Shown piece by piece: positions 40,372 to 48,087 of a stretch of 64,000 nucleotides of DNA. How positions within the stretch are numbered: position 1 is the first letter of the stretch; every line of letters starts with the position of its first letter. The stretch covers positions 1-64,000 of the forward strand of contig CALUPT010000011.1 in the NCBI GenBank assembly GCA_944322715.1. Reading direction: 5' to 3'. A program made the position numbers and the translations under genes. The DNA is from an uncultured Bacteroidales bacterium. Its GTDB lineage: Bacteria; Bacteroidota; Bacteroidia; Bacteroidales; UBA932. Under the pieces are notes generated by a model. That model made no database searches, was not told where the DNA came from, and saw only the letters and a program-made list of their open reading frames with translations.

Positions 40372-40995
40372 ATGGCAGCGCATGATTTCACAAGAAGCAT
40401 CCGGTTCGAGCATTCCGGATTCGATGAGCAGGATGAGTTCTATCGCAAGGTCCTGAATGCGGAAGATATATGCAGGACAGACTATGACAGCGGGACGGGA
40501 CGGGAGTTGCAGCGGAAGGATGTCGATGTCCTGCTGACTCTTGACGGCAGGCAGGTGAAAGTGTCCGAAAAGCGCAGGGACAGGGATTACGATGATCTGT
40601 TGATTGAAGTCTACAGCAAATTCCCCGGTACGGCAGGTTGGCTGGAACATTCGGAAGCGGACAGTCTTGCATATTTCGTCCCGGGGAAGGCATACTGGAT
40701 TGAAATGCGGCAGTTGAAGGCATTTTACGGAAATATTCTCAGACCGGCGTTGCCTGATACTGTCTTTTCCCGGCTTGTGACAGGATATCCATATAGAAAC
40801 GCCAGTTGCGGAATATCCGTTTGCATGGGTGGCAAAAAGGTGGATTTGAGGGCGATCCAGGCATACAACTGTCCGGAAGATGGTTCCGGCCAATGGTATA
40901 CCGAAAGCGTCTGCGTCCCGTTCACCGTACTGGAAGAGTATGGTGTCCCTGTACGCAAGTCCGTCTATGATAATAATGAATATGGAATTTACTGA
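40372..40995 (+). CDS. Unknown protein, possible PD-(D/E)XK-like fold
   Basis: 207 residues from ATG 40372 (a TTG at 40360 is in frame). It starts with an acidic helix-rich part, then VDVLLTLDGRQVKVSEKRRDRDYDDLLIEVYSKFPGTAGWLEH. The arrangement (Asp strand, hairpin, strand with SEK and Arg, then an acidic helix and a GW turn) reminds me of restriction-endonuclease-like proteins of phages, but I cannot be sure. Later KAYWIEMRQLKAFY and VCVPFTVLEEYG. It overlaps the start of the next gene by about 14 bases, so they are coupled. Confidence 0.5.
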   Translation: MAAHDFTRSIRFEHSGFDEQDEFYRKVLNAEDICRTDYDSGTGRELQRKDVDVLLTLDGRQVKVSEKRRDRDYDDLLIEVYSKFPGTAGWLEHSEADSLAYFVPGKAYWIEMRQLKAFYGNILRPALPDTVFSRLVTGYPYRNASCGISVCMGGKKVDLRAIQAYNCPEDGSGQWYTESVCVPFTVLEEYGVPVRKSVYDNNEYGIY

Positions 40996-42031
40996 GATAA
41001 ATGAGGATGTCATCCGGGGAATCCGGTTGGACAGGGATGAGTATGCCGACAAGAGGGCGTTCGGCCACGCATTGCTCATTGCGGGTTCAAGAGGGATGAT
41101 GGGGGCGGCCGTCCTTGCAACGGGGGCGGCCCTCAGGTCAGGTTGCGGACTTGTGACCGCCCATATCCCGAAGGACGAGAGAATGATAATGCAGGCGGTG
41201 AATCCGGCGGCAATCGTAAGTCTTGATCCGGGGACTGCCTTTTCTGAAATTCCCGACAACCTTGAACATTATACGGCCGCAGGAGTCGGATGCGGCATGG
41301 GGCAGTCGGAAGCGACGGTCGAAGCGTTTTCGGCCCTGCTTTCCAGACTGTCCTGCCCGGCCATGCCTTCCCGGGACATCAAGGACCGTCACCGGGAGGC
41401 CGGCAGTCCGGTCGCGGAGACCGGTCAAGGTCATGGAAAGGGCCGTAAGGCAAGGATGCCCGGCATGGTGCTGGATGCGGATGCGCTGAACATAATCGCC
41501 GCGCATCCGGAACTTGCCTCCATCGTTCCTTCGGGTTCCATCCTTACTCCCCATACCCGGGAACTGTCGAGACTTGTTGCCGGACTGTGCAATGTGCGGG
41601 ATGTGGATTTCTCCGGTTGGAAATATCCCTGGGACGGTCCGCAGCTCTACTATACGATGTCCGTTGCCGACAGTCTTTCATCCGTGGTAATCGTCAAGGG
41701 CAGCAGGACACTCGTATGTCCTCCTCCGGATATGGCAAATGCCCTGAAAGCCTCCCTGTGCAGGAAAACCGGACTGAAGGAGTATGTGCGGGAGATGGTC
41801 GGCAGACTGCTCTATGTCAATACTACCGGAAATGCAGGCATGGCAAAGGGCGGCAGCGGGGATGTCCTTACCGGTCTCGTTACGGGACTGAGAGCCAGAG
41901 GCTATTCCCCTTTGGAGGCGGCCATACTCGGGGTATGGTATCACGGCAGGGCCGGAGATGATGCCGCCCGCGTCCGCGGCGCCGAATCGATGAATGCATC
42001 CGATCTGCTCGACCATATCATGATCCAGTGA
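40982..42031 (+). CDS. nnrD: ADP-dependent NAD(P)H-hydrate dehydratase
   Basis: 349 residues (ATG 40982; 40976 also possible). The carbohydrate-kinase-like domain of YjeF proteins: FGHALLIAGSRGMMGAAVLATGAALRSGCGLVTAHIP, VLDADALNII, LTPHTRELSRLV, and the catalytic GGSGDVLTGLVTGL. It repairs hydrated NAD(P)H. Unlike most bacterial YjeF/Nnr proteins, no epimerase (NnrE) domain is fused at the N-terminus. An insertion of about 35 charged residues (RDIKDRHREAGS...) precedes the VLDADAL motif. Confidence 0.88.
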   Translation: MEFTEINEDVIRGIRLDRDEYADKRAFGHALLIAGSRGMMGAAVLATGAALRSGCGLVTAHIPKDERMIMQAVNPAAIVSLDPGTAFSEIPDNLEHYTAAGVGCGMGQSEATVEAFSALLSRLSCPAMPSRDIKDRHREAGSPVAETGQGHGKGRKARMPGMVLDADALNIIAAHPELASIVPSGSILTPHTRELSRLVAGLCNVRDVDFSGWKYPWDGPQLYYTMSVADSLSSVVIVKGSRTLVCPPPDMANALKASLCRKTGLKEYVREMVGRLLYVNTTGNAGMAKGGSGDVLTGLVTGLRARGYSPLEAAILGVWYHGRAGDDAARVRGAESMNASDLLDHIMIQ

Positions 42032-42065
42032 CCTGCCTTGTGCAGTACGGGATGTCGTTCCATGC

Positions 42066-42848
42066 TCATTTGCTTGGTCCGGACCGGCCTGAGATTACTT
42101 CCGGAAGCCCCCCTTCCGGAGTTTCGGGATGTTTTTCGAGATATTTCCCGAAACGTTCTCTGATTATGTCGCAGTATCTGTCTTCTTTCTCGAATCCGAT
42201 GAATTTCCTCCCGAGCATCATCGCGGCTACCGCTGTCGTGCCGGAGCCCATGAACGGGTCCAGGACAAGGTCTCCCGGGTCCGAACTTATCTCTATATAA
42301 GGTATGCATACCCTCAGAGGTTTCTGGGTCTCGTGTTTCATTCTTTCCGCCCCCATGCATATCGGAGATTCGATGAAATTATGCATCTCGTTGACAGTCT
42401 TGAAATTCCATGTCTTGGGACTTCCTTTGGAGAAATGAATGCACATTTCCATGCTGTTGGCGAACATTTTCCTTGTGCTGATGGCCGGGAACGGGTTGGT
42501 CTTGTGCCAGTGGATGACCTTTCTGAACTGGAACCCGGCCTTTTCCACAATCCTGTTGAGGAACGACACATAGTCATCCCCGCACCACATGTATCCGGCG
42601 GCTCCGTCCTTGCACACTCTGTACAGCTCCCGAATCACCTTTTCCATAAATCCGAGATAATCCTCCTCGGATGCGAAACCATCGAACTTGAATTCGGTGA
42701 TAACATCCTTGTGGTTCTTCAGTCCTGTGAGGTTTCCCGCCCTGTTCTGGTAATATGGCGGGTCGGTGAACACGAGATCCACCGTGCCGTCCGGTATCCT
42801 CCCAAGTCCCGTCAGGCAGTCTTCCTTATATACTCTGTTGACATCCAT
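42066..42848 (-). CDS. Orphan DNA methyltransferase, beta class
   Basis: 260 residues from MDVNRVYKEDCL. Motif IV is D29-P-P-Y (VFTDPPYYQNRAGN) and the AdoMet-binding motif I follows late, DPFMGSGTTAVAAMMLGRKFIGFE, an order typical of beta-class N6-adenine or N4-cytosine enzymes. HKTNPFPAISTRKMFANSMEMC is a common target-region block. No restriction endonuclease is adjacent, so it may be an orphan or a phage-type enzyme. Convergent with nnrD, 34 bases apart. A -7 element TATTTTTG lies at 42907-42914. Confidence 0.88.
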   Translation of the reverse strand: MDVNRVYKEDCLTGLGRIPDGTVDLVFTDPPYYQNRAGNLTGLKNHKDVITEFKFDGFASEEDYLGFMEKVIRELYRVCKDGAAGYMWCGDDYVSFLNRIVEKAGFQFRKVIHWHKTNPFPAISTRKMFANSMEMCIHFSKGSPKTWNFKTVNEMHNFIESPICMGAERMKHETQKPLRVCIPYIEISSDPGDLVLDPFMGSGTTAVAAMMLGRKFIGFEKEDRYCDIIRERFGKYLEKHPETPEGGLPEVISGRSGPSK

Positions 42849-43005
42849 TCTGTAAATCCTGATCCGAATCGGCCGCGGGTCCGTGGGCTCCGCGGAATCG
42901 GATGGACAAAAATAGAAAAAATCCTGCATTAAATTTCTTTCCGTAAAAATTCATAGGGATTCCAAAAATTGATAACTTTACAGTCCGTTACCGGATTTTG
43001 GAGAT

Positions 43006-44055
43006 ATGGATACTCATGTTGTGATAATGGCCGGGGGTATCGGCAGCAGGCTGTGGCCGGTAAGTACGCCCGAAATGCCGAAGCAGTTCATCGATATTCT
43101 CGGGGTGGGGAAATCCCTGATACAGCTGACTGTGGACCGTTTCAGCGGAATATGTCCGGTCAGTAATTTCTGGGTCGTGACTTCCGGACGATATGCCGGT
43201 ACAGTGAAGTCCCAGCTTCCTGACATCCCGCAGGACAATATCCTTGCGGAACCGGAGCCGCGCAATACGGCCCCGTGCATAGCGTACGCGTGCTGGAAGA
43301 TAGCGCAGAGGCATCCGGATGCCAATATCGTGGTCACTCCATCGGATGCCGTGGTCCTTGATGCGGACAGGTTCAGGAAGGATATCCGTAAGGCTCTCGA
43401 ATTTACGGACTGCCACTCCGGGATAGTGACAATAGGTATCACTCCTCTCCGTCCGGAGACCGGATACGGCTACATTCATGCCCCCGGGGCTACCGAGGGG
43501 GAGATATCGAAGGTGTCTGGGTTCAGGGAGAAACCTGACCTTGCGATGGCGGAAGCGTATCTGGCGGAGGGCGGCTTTTTCTGGAATGCGGGGATATTCG
43601 TATGGAATGCGAAGACTATCAGCGGCCAGATGCGCCGGTTTGCCCCGCAGATCGCCTCCATAATGGACAGACTGTCCCCTTCTTTCTATACCGATTCGGA
43701 GCAGGAAGAGCTGCGACGGCTTTTCCCTGAATGCGAGAAGATATCCATTGACTATGCGGTGATGGAGAAATCGGATGACATTCATGTCATTACCGGCAAT
43801 CCGGGATGGAGCGACCTCGGCAGTTGGGGGGCGGTCAGAGCCCATACCGGTACTGACGGTTCCGGCAACGCGGTGACGGGGAATGATGTAAGGCTTTTCA
43901 ACTGTACCGGCTGCATCGTGAATACGGATGGGGCGGGCCCGGTGGTGCTCGAGGGACTGGATGGCTATGTCGTGGCTAAAAAGGGGGACGGCCTGCTTGT
44001 CTGCCGTCTGACGGAAGAACAGCATATCAAGGAATTTTCAGCAGGGAAGCAATGA
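43006..44055 (+). CDS. manC: Mannose-1-phosphate guanylyltransferase
   Basis: 349 residues: the GT-A loop IMAGGIGSRLWPVSTPEMPKQF, EPEPRNTAPCIAYACWK, TPSDAVV, ITPLRPETGYGYIH, GFREKP, GGFFWNAGIF and WSDLGSWG are all diagnostic. It makes GDP-mannose for glycans. The C-terminal cupin isomerase domain found in bifunctional ManC is absent. It overlaps the next gene by four bases (ATGA). Confidence 0.93.
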   Translation: MDTHVVIMAGGIGSRLWPVSTPEMPKQFIDILGVGKSLIQLTVDRFSGICPVSNFWVVTSGRYAGTVKSQLPDIPQDNILAEPEPRNTAPCIAYACWKIAQRHPDANIVVTPSDAVVLDADRFRKDIRKALEFTDCHSGIVTIGITPLRPETGYGYIHAPGATEGEISKVSGFREKPDLAMAEAYLAEGGFFWNAGIFVWNAKTISGQMRRFAPQIASIMDRLSPSFYTDSEQEELRRLFPECEKISIDYAVMEKSDDIHVITGNPGWSDLGSWGAVRAHTGTDGSGNAVTGNDVRLFNCTGCIVNTDGAGPVVLEGLDGYVVAKKGDGLLVCRLTEEQHIKEFSAGKQ

Positions 44056-44795
44056 CAGTGCAGAGAAAACATTTCAGGACAGTGGTCGTGTCCGATGTAC
44101 ATCTTGGATACAAACAGTCCAAGGCGTTGCAGGTTAGTGAGTTCTTGAGTTCCGTGGATTGCGACAGACTCATACTCAACGGAGACATCGTGGATGGATG
44201 GCAGCTCAGAAGGTCTGCGGACAAGAGATGGAAACCGGAATATACCAGACTTCTGAAGATAATAATGAAGATGATGGAGAACAGGGGGACGGAAGTCATA
44301 TACATAGTAGGCAATCATGATGCCTTCTTCGATTATGTGGCGCCCCTTTCCTTCTCGAATATCACAATCCAGAGGGACTATATCCTTACGAGCGGCAGTC
44401 ACCGCTATTTCGTGACCCACGGGGACATTTTCGACAATGTCTCATCCAACATGAAATGGCTGGCGAAGCTCGGTGATCTGGGTTACAGGATTCTTCTGCG
44501 CCTGAACCAGCTCTATAACCGGTACAGGTCGTGGAGAGGGAAGCCGTACTATTCATTCTCCGCGGCCATAAAGAGAAAGGTCAAGAGGGCGGTGTCATCG
44601 ATGTCCGATTTCGAGGACATGGTGACGGATGTGGCGAGGGCGCACAAATGCGATGGGGTTATCTGCGGCCATACCCACTGTCCGGAGGACAGGATGATAG
44701 GAGGCATCAGGTATCTCAATTCGGGAGACTGGGTCGAATCCCTTTCCGCCCTTGTGGAGGATGATGATGGCAACTGGACAATAATGAGATTCTGA
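44052..44795 (+). CDS. UDP-2,3-diacylglucosamine diphosphatase-like metallophosphatase
   Basis: 247 residues with all calcineurin motifs: D15-x-H17 (VVSDVHLG), NGDIVDG, VGNHDAFF, THGDIFDN and GHTHCPED. The sequence between them resembles LpxH-like enzymes, which remove UMP from the lipid A precursor, but cytosolic LpxH homologues with other substrates exist. Coupled by overlap to manC, and followed within two bases by a glycosyltransferase, so the three likely build an envelope glycolipid. Confidence 0.8.
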   Translation: MTVQRKHFRTVVVSDVHLGYKQSKALQVSEFLSSVDCDRLILNGDIVDGWQLRRSADKRWKPEYTRLLKIIMKMMENRGTEVIYIVGNHDAFFDYVAPLSFSNITIQRDYILTSGSHRYFVTHGDIFDNVSSNMKWLAKLGDLGYRILLRLNQLYNRYRSWRGKPYYSFSAAIKRKVKRAVSSMSDFEDMVTDVARAHKCDGVICGHTHCPEDRMIGGIRYLNSGDWVESLSALVEDDDGNWTIMRF

Positions 44796-44796
44796 T

Positions 44797-45900
44797 ATGA
44801 GATATCTGTTTGTAGTGCAGGGAGAAGGCAGGGGGCACATGACCCAGGCCATGACGTTGGAGAAGATGCTGGCAAGGAACGGTCATGAGGTGGTCGGTAT
44901 CATGGTCGGGACCAGTGCTACACGCAAGGTTCCGGAGTTTTTCCTCAGGTCGGTTTCGGCTCCGGTGACGGAATACACCAGCATGAACTTCCGTCCATCC
45001 CACAAGAACAGGAAGCCGAATATGATCGGAACTGTGCTCTATAATGTCTTTGCCTTTGTCAAATATTTCCCCAGCATAAGGAGGATACGCAAGACTGCCA
45101 TTGAGTCCCGGGCGGATGTCGTGGTTAATTTCTATGAACTGCTGGTAGGTCTGGCGTATATGGGACGCAGACTCAAGGTCCCGTGCGTGAGCATAGGCCA
45201 CCAATATCTTTTCCTGCACAAGGGATTCGGCCTTCCGCTTGTGAAATATCCGGGCCATGAGGGTCTGAATGTCCTGTCAAGGATAAATTCTTTCGGCTCC
45301 TGCAAACTTCTGGCTCTTTCTTTCAATCATCTGCCGGATGATTCTTCGCGCCGGATAAAGGTGGTGCCGCCGCTGCTTCGCCCGGATGTGCTCAGGCTCA
45401 GGAACAGCGATGGAAGCGCAGGGGAATCTGTCTGCAGAGGGGACTACATTCTCGGATATATGCTGAATCCGGGATTCGCTCCGGAGGTGGAGGCCTGGCA
45501 TTCCGGGCATCCCGATGTAAACCTGAGGTTTTTCTGGGACAAATGGTCGGAGGGGCCGGTCAGGAAAGTGGATGATAACCTGAGTTTCTATCTGATAGAT
45601 GACAAGGAGTTCCTCCATCAGATGGCGGGTTGCGGGGCGTACGCAAGCACGGCGGGATTCGAATCCGTCTGCGAGGCTATGTATCTCGGCAAGCCTATTC
45701 TGATGGTGCCTTCCCATATCGAGCAGGAAATCAACGCTTTCGATGCTACCAGAAACGGGGCTGGCATATCGGCGAAGACGTTCGACCTTTCTGCCCTGAT
45801 CGAGTTTGCGAAGGATTATCATCAGAATGACGGATTCATCGAATGGGTCAATTCCGCGGAAAAAATTATACTTAAGGAACTTACGGAGGATATCCATTAG
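44797..45900 (+). CDS. Glycosyltransferase (GT-B, PF13528-like)
   Basis: 367 residues beginning MRYLFVVQGEGRGHMTQAMTLEKMLARNGHEV, the GT-B N-terminal signature with GRGHMTQ, and ending with the nucleotide-sugar site STAGFESVCEAMYLGKPILMVP...EQEINAF. It resembles the glycosyltransferase that often accompanies the LpxH-like phosphatase in Bacteroidota. Donor and acceptor are unknown. The tRNA cluster follows. Confidence 0.82.
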   Translation: MRYLFVVQGEGRGHMTQAMTLEKMLARNGHEVVGIMVGTSATRKVPEFFLRSVSAPVTEYTSMNFRPSHKNRKPNMIGTVLYNVFAFVKYFPSIRRIRKTAIESRADVVVNFYELLVGLAYMGRRLKVPCVSIGHQYLFLHKGFGLPLVKYPGHEGLNVLSRINSFGSCKLLALSFNHLPDDSSRRIKVVPPLLRPDVLRLRNSDGSAGESVCRGDYILGYMLNPGFAPEVEAWHSGHPDVNLRFFWDKWSEGPVRKVDDNLSFYLIDDKEFLHQMAGCGAYASTAGFESVCEAMYLGKPILMVPSHIEQEINAFDATRNGAGISAKTFDLSALIEFAKDYHQNDGFIEWVNSAEKIILKELTEDIH

Positions 45901-45948
45901 AAGGGAAATCCCAGGTTGCAAAAAATCACGACATTTTTTCTGAAAATA

Positions 45949-45980
45949 TTTGGATATTTGATGTGAAAGGTATACCTTTG
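45949..45980 (+). promoter_or_regulatory. Promoter of the tRNA cluster
   Basis: TTTG (45949-45952), 20 bases, TACCTTTG (45973-45980). About 50 bases of leader precede the first tRNA. Confidence 0.75.
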
Positions 45981-46032
45981 CAATCCGTTTTAGGAAACAG
46001 GCTGTTTGCCGTTCCGGTTCGGACTAAGGATT

Positions 46033-46105
46033 GATCCGTTAGCTCAGCAGGTAGAGCACAACACTTTTAATGTTGGGGTCTTGGGTTCGAGCCCCAAACG
46101 GATCA
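46033..46105 (+). tRNA. tRNA-Lys(TTT)
   Basis: 73 bases; acceptor GATCCGT/ACGGATC, D arm GCTC/GAGC, anticodon stem CAACA/TGTTG with loop CTTTTAA (anticodon TTT), T arm TTGGG-TTCGAGC-CCCAA. CCA is not encoded. Confidence 0.97.
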
Positions 46106-46124
46106 CAGAAAGTTTGCAAGACAA

Positions 46125-46197
46125 GCTTCCTTAGCTCAGTTGGTAGAGCACGACACTCTTAATGTTGGGGTCCAGGGTTCGAGCCCCTGAGGGAGCA
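46125..46197 (+). tRNA. tRNA-Lys(CTT)
   Basis: 73 bases; acceptor GCTTCCT/AGGGAGC (one T-G pair), anticodon stem CGACA/TGTTG with loop CTCTTAA (anticodon CTT), T arm CAGGG-TTCGAGC-CCCTG. It is very similar to the adjacent tRNA-Lys(TTT), suggesting tandem duplication and anticodon change. Confidence 0.97.
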
Positions 46198-46205
46198 CAT
46201 AAAAT

Positions 46206-46279
46206 TCCTGAATAGCTCAGTTGGTTAGAGCATCTGACTGTTAATCAGAGGGTCGCAGGTTCAAGTCCTGCTTCAGGAG
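46206..46279 (+). tRNA. tRNA-Asn(GTT)
   Basis: 74 bases; acceptor TCCTGAA/TTCAGGA, anticodon stem TCTGA/TCAGA with loop CTGTTAA (anticodon GTT), T arm GCAGG-TTCAAGT-CCTGC. Confidence 0.97.
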
Positions 46280-46302
46280 CAGGTTGGGAATCACTGATCA
46301 GC

Positions 46303-46335
46303 AAGCACTTGCAGTCAAACCGCAGGTGCTTTTTT
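46303..46335 (+). terminator. Terminator of the tRNA cluster
   Basis: aagcacttgc (46303-46312) pairs with gcaggtgctt (46322-46331), one T-G pair, followed by a run of T (46330-46335). Confidence 0.9.
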
Positions 46336-46412
46336 CGTGTCTGTTTCTGGCATTGTGTCCCTTTTGTGTTAACTTTGCTGGTCGAATGGCTATTCAGAAG
46401 CCTTGATGCGTT

Positions 46413-47174
46413 ATGGATATAGATTGTCTGTCAAAAATGGTGAAAGACCTGCTCCTGGACAATGACAGGGTGGCTCTTCCCGGTTTCGGCTCGTTTGTGG
46501 CGGAACTGGCTCCTTCCGTGTTCTCCGACAGGGGCTATACGATCAATCCTCCGTACAGGAAACTGTCTTTCAGGGAGAACGCGGAGGCGGATGACATGCT
46601 GCTTGTCAGGCATTATGCGGCGGAAGCCGGAATGCCTGAAGACAAGGCAAGGGATGAACTTATCGGGTTCATTTCCGGATTGAGGGAAGTGCTGAACAGG
46701 CAGAAGACAGTAATCTTTCCGGAGCTCGGAAGGCTGAGGGCTACAAGGGAGAACAATTATTTCTTCGTTTCGGATGAAGACATGGACATATTCCCCGATG
46801 GGGTGGGACTGGAACCGGTGTCGTTGAAGGCCCATGTCGCTCCGGCCGAAACGGCATCCGCAGTCGGGCCGTCGGAGGCTCCGGCCATGTCGGCAGACGC
46901 TCCTGTACCCGCTCCGGAGGATGGTATGGCGGACGTTATGGCAGACGGTACGGCGGACAATGCGGACGGAAGTCCTGCCGAAACGGATGCCGTGCAGCCC
47001 GGCAGCGGTAAAAGCAAGCCATCCAAAGCGCTGAAAGCGGGGATTGCGGTTGCCGTGGTCATAGCCGTGGCTGCCGTCGCTCTGGGAATTTTCGTGCTTC
47101 TGGCGCATCTGTGCCCTGATTTTATCGATTCCATCCTGTACACGGAAGAAGAACTGAGGCTTCTCGGGTCATGA
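46413..47174 (+). CDS. HU-CCDC81-like domain membrane protein
   Basis: 253 residues. The N-terminal 125 residues match the HU-like CCDC81 bacterial domain: LLDNDRVALPGFGSFVAELAPS, INPPYRKLSFRENAEADD, and a second repeat KTVIFPELGRLRATRENNYFFVS. A low-complexity Ala/Pro/Asp linker follows (about 135-205), then one membrane helix (GIAVAVVIAVAAVALGIFVLL) and a short tail. Such proteins usually carry a SPOR domain and act at the septum; this one lacks it. A -7 element TAACTTTG lies at 46370-46377. Confidence 0.78.
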   Translation: MDIDCLSKMVKDLLLDNDRVALPGFGSFVAELAPSVFSDRGYTINPPYRKLSFRENAEADDMLLVRHYAAEAGMPEDKARDELIGFISGLREVLNRQKTVIFPELGRLRATRENNYFFVSDEDMDIFPDGVGLEPVSLKAHVAPAETASAVGPSEAPAMSADAPVPAPEDGMADVMADGTADNADGSPAETDAVQPGSGKSKPSKALKAGIAVAVVIAVAAVALGIFVLLAHLCPDFIDSILYTEEELRLLGS

Positions 47175-47213
47175 GACGGAGGATTCCGTGATGGACAGGA
47201 TATGCGTGCCCGA

Positions 47214-47245
47214 TTTGAAAATGTGAAGTATTAGTGTTACATTTG
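47214..47245 (+). promoter_or_regulatory. Promoter of the acyl-ACP thioesterase gene
   Basis: TTTG (47214-47217), 20 bases, TACATTTG (47238-47245); the start codon is 21 bases further on. Confidence 0.75.
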
Positions 47246-47265
47246 CGCCCCGAAACTCTTCGGGT

Positions 47266-47991
47266 ATGGACCACAGACTTTCACAGGATCTTGTAATCCC
47301 TTGTTACGACACGGATTTCTCGTGCCTTCTCAAGCCGGCCTCATTCATGGACCTGGCTCAGGAAATGGCGAACATACATGCACGTCAGCTCGGATTCGGA
47401 TACGATGACCTCATGCGGACAAGGACCGTATGGGTGCTTTCCCGTATGCATATCCGTTTCGAACGTTATCCGAAATGGAGGGAGGAGGTCACGATGAGCA
47501 CCTGGCACAAGGGCGCTTCAAGGCTTTTCTACCTGCGTGATTTCCAGATGAAGGACAGGCAGGGCAATGTGCTGGTGTCCGCTACGACATCATGGCTCGT
47601 AATCAATATCGATACCAGGAGGCTGTGCCGGGATGCGGGGATTCTCGATGAGGGGACGGCATGTTCCGACAATGCGATAGAACAGGAGTGCGGCAAGGTG
47701 CAGCTGCCATCCGGGACGGTTGAGAGCAAGGTGGCGGAACACAGGGTCGCATATTCGGATGTGGATATGAACGGCCATACCAACAATGCCCGCTATCTCG
47801 TATGGGCGATGGATACCCTTGACTTCGATTCCCTCGTGTCGGAGCCGGTGAAGGATGTCAGGATCAATTTCAACAGCGAGACCAGGCCCGGGGACATTGT
47901 GGAGCTTTTCAGGGCGGATGCCGGCGGGAGGATCTATGTTGAGGGAAAAGTCGGCGGGAAGTCCGCTTTCTGCGTGGAGTTGGGCCGCTGA
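47266..47991 (+). CDS. Acyl-ACP thioesterase
   Basis: 241 residues with two hot-dog domains of the PF01643 family: CYDTDFSCLLKPASFMDLAQEMAN in the first, HRVAYSDVDMNGHTNNARYLVWAMD in the second (catalytic Asn-His region), and ATTSWLVINIDTRRL between. It releases fatty acids from acyl carrier protein, setting chain length. The gene is a single unit with its own promoter. Confidence 0.9.
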   Translation: MDHRLSQDLVIPCYDTDFSCLLKPASFMDLAQEMANIHARQLGFGYDDLMRTRTVWVLSRMHIRFERYPKWREEVTMSTWHKGASRLFYLRDFQMKDRQGNVLVSATTSWLVINIDTRRLCRDAGILDEGTACSDNAIEQECGKVQLPSGTVESKVAEHRVAYSDVDMNGHTNNARYLVWAMDTLDFDSLVSEPVKDVRINFNSETRPGDIVELFRADAGGRIYVEGKVGGKSAFCVELGR

Positions 47992-48087
47992 TTGCCTGTG
48001 CGGATATATGGCTGCAGGAAAGAGTGCGGAGGACAGAAGCCGGTGACGGGCCTGTTGTCAGGAAATGAAATGTAATTGAATATAGAT

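Noticed and set aside
40354..41259. 301-codon minus-strand frame
   Set aside because: Covers the opposite strand of the unknown protein and nnrD; no homology-like motifs and no promoter on that strand.
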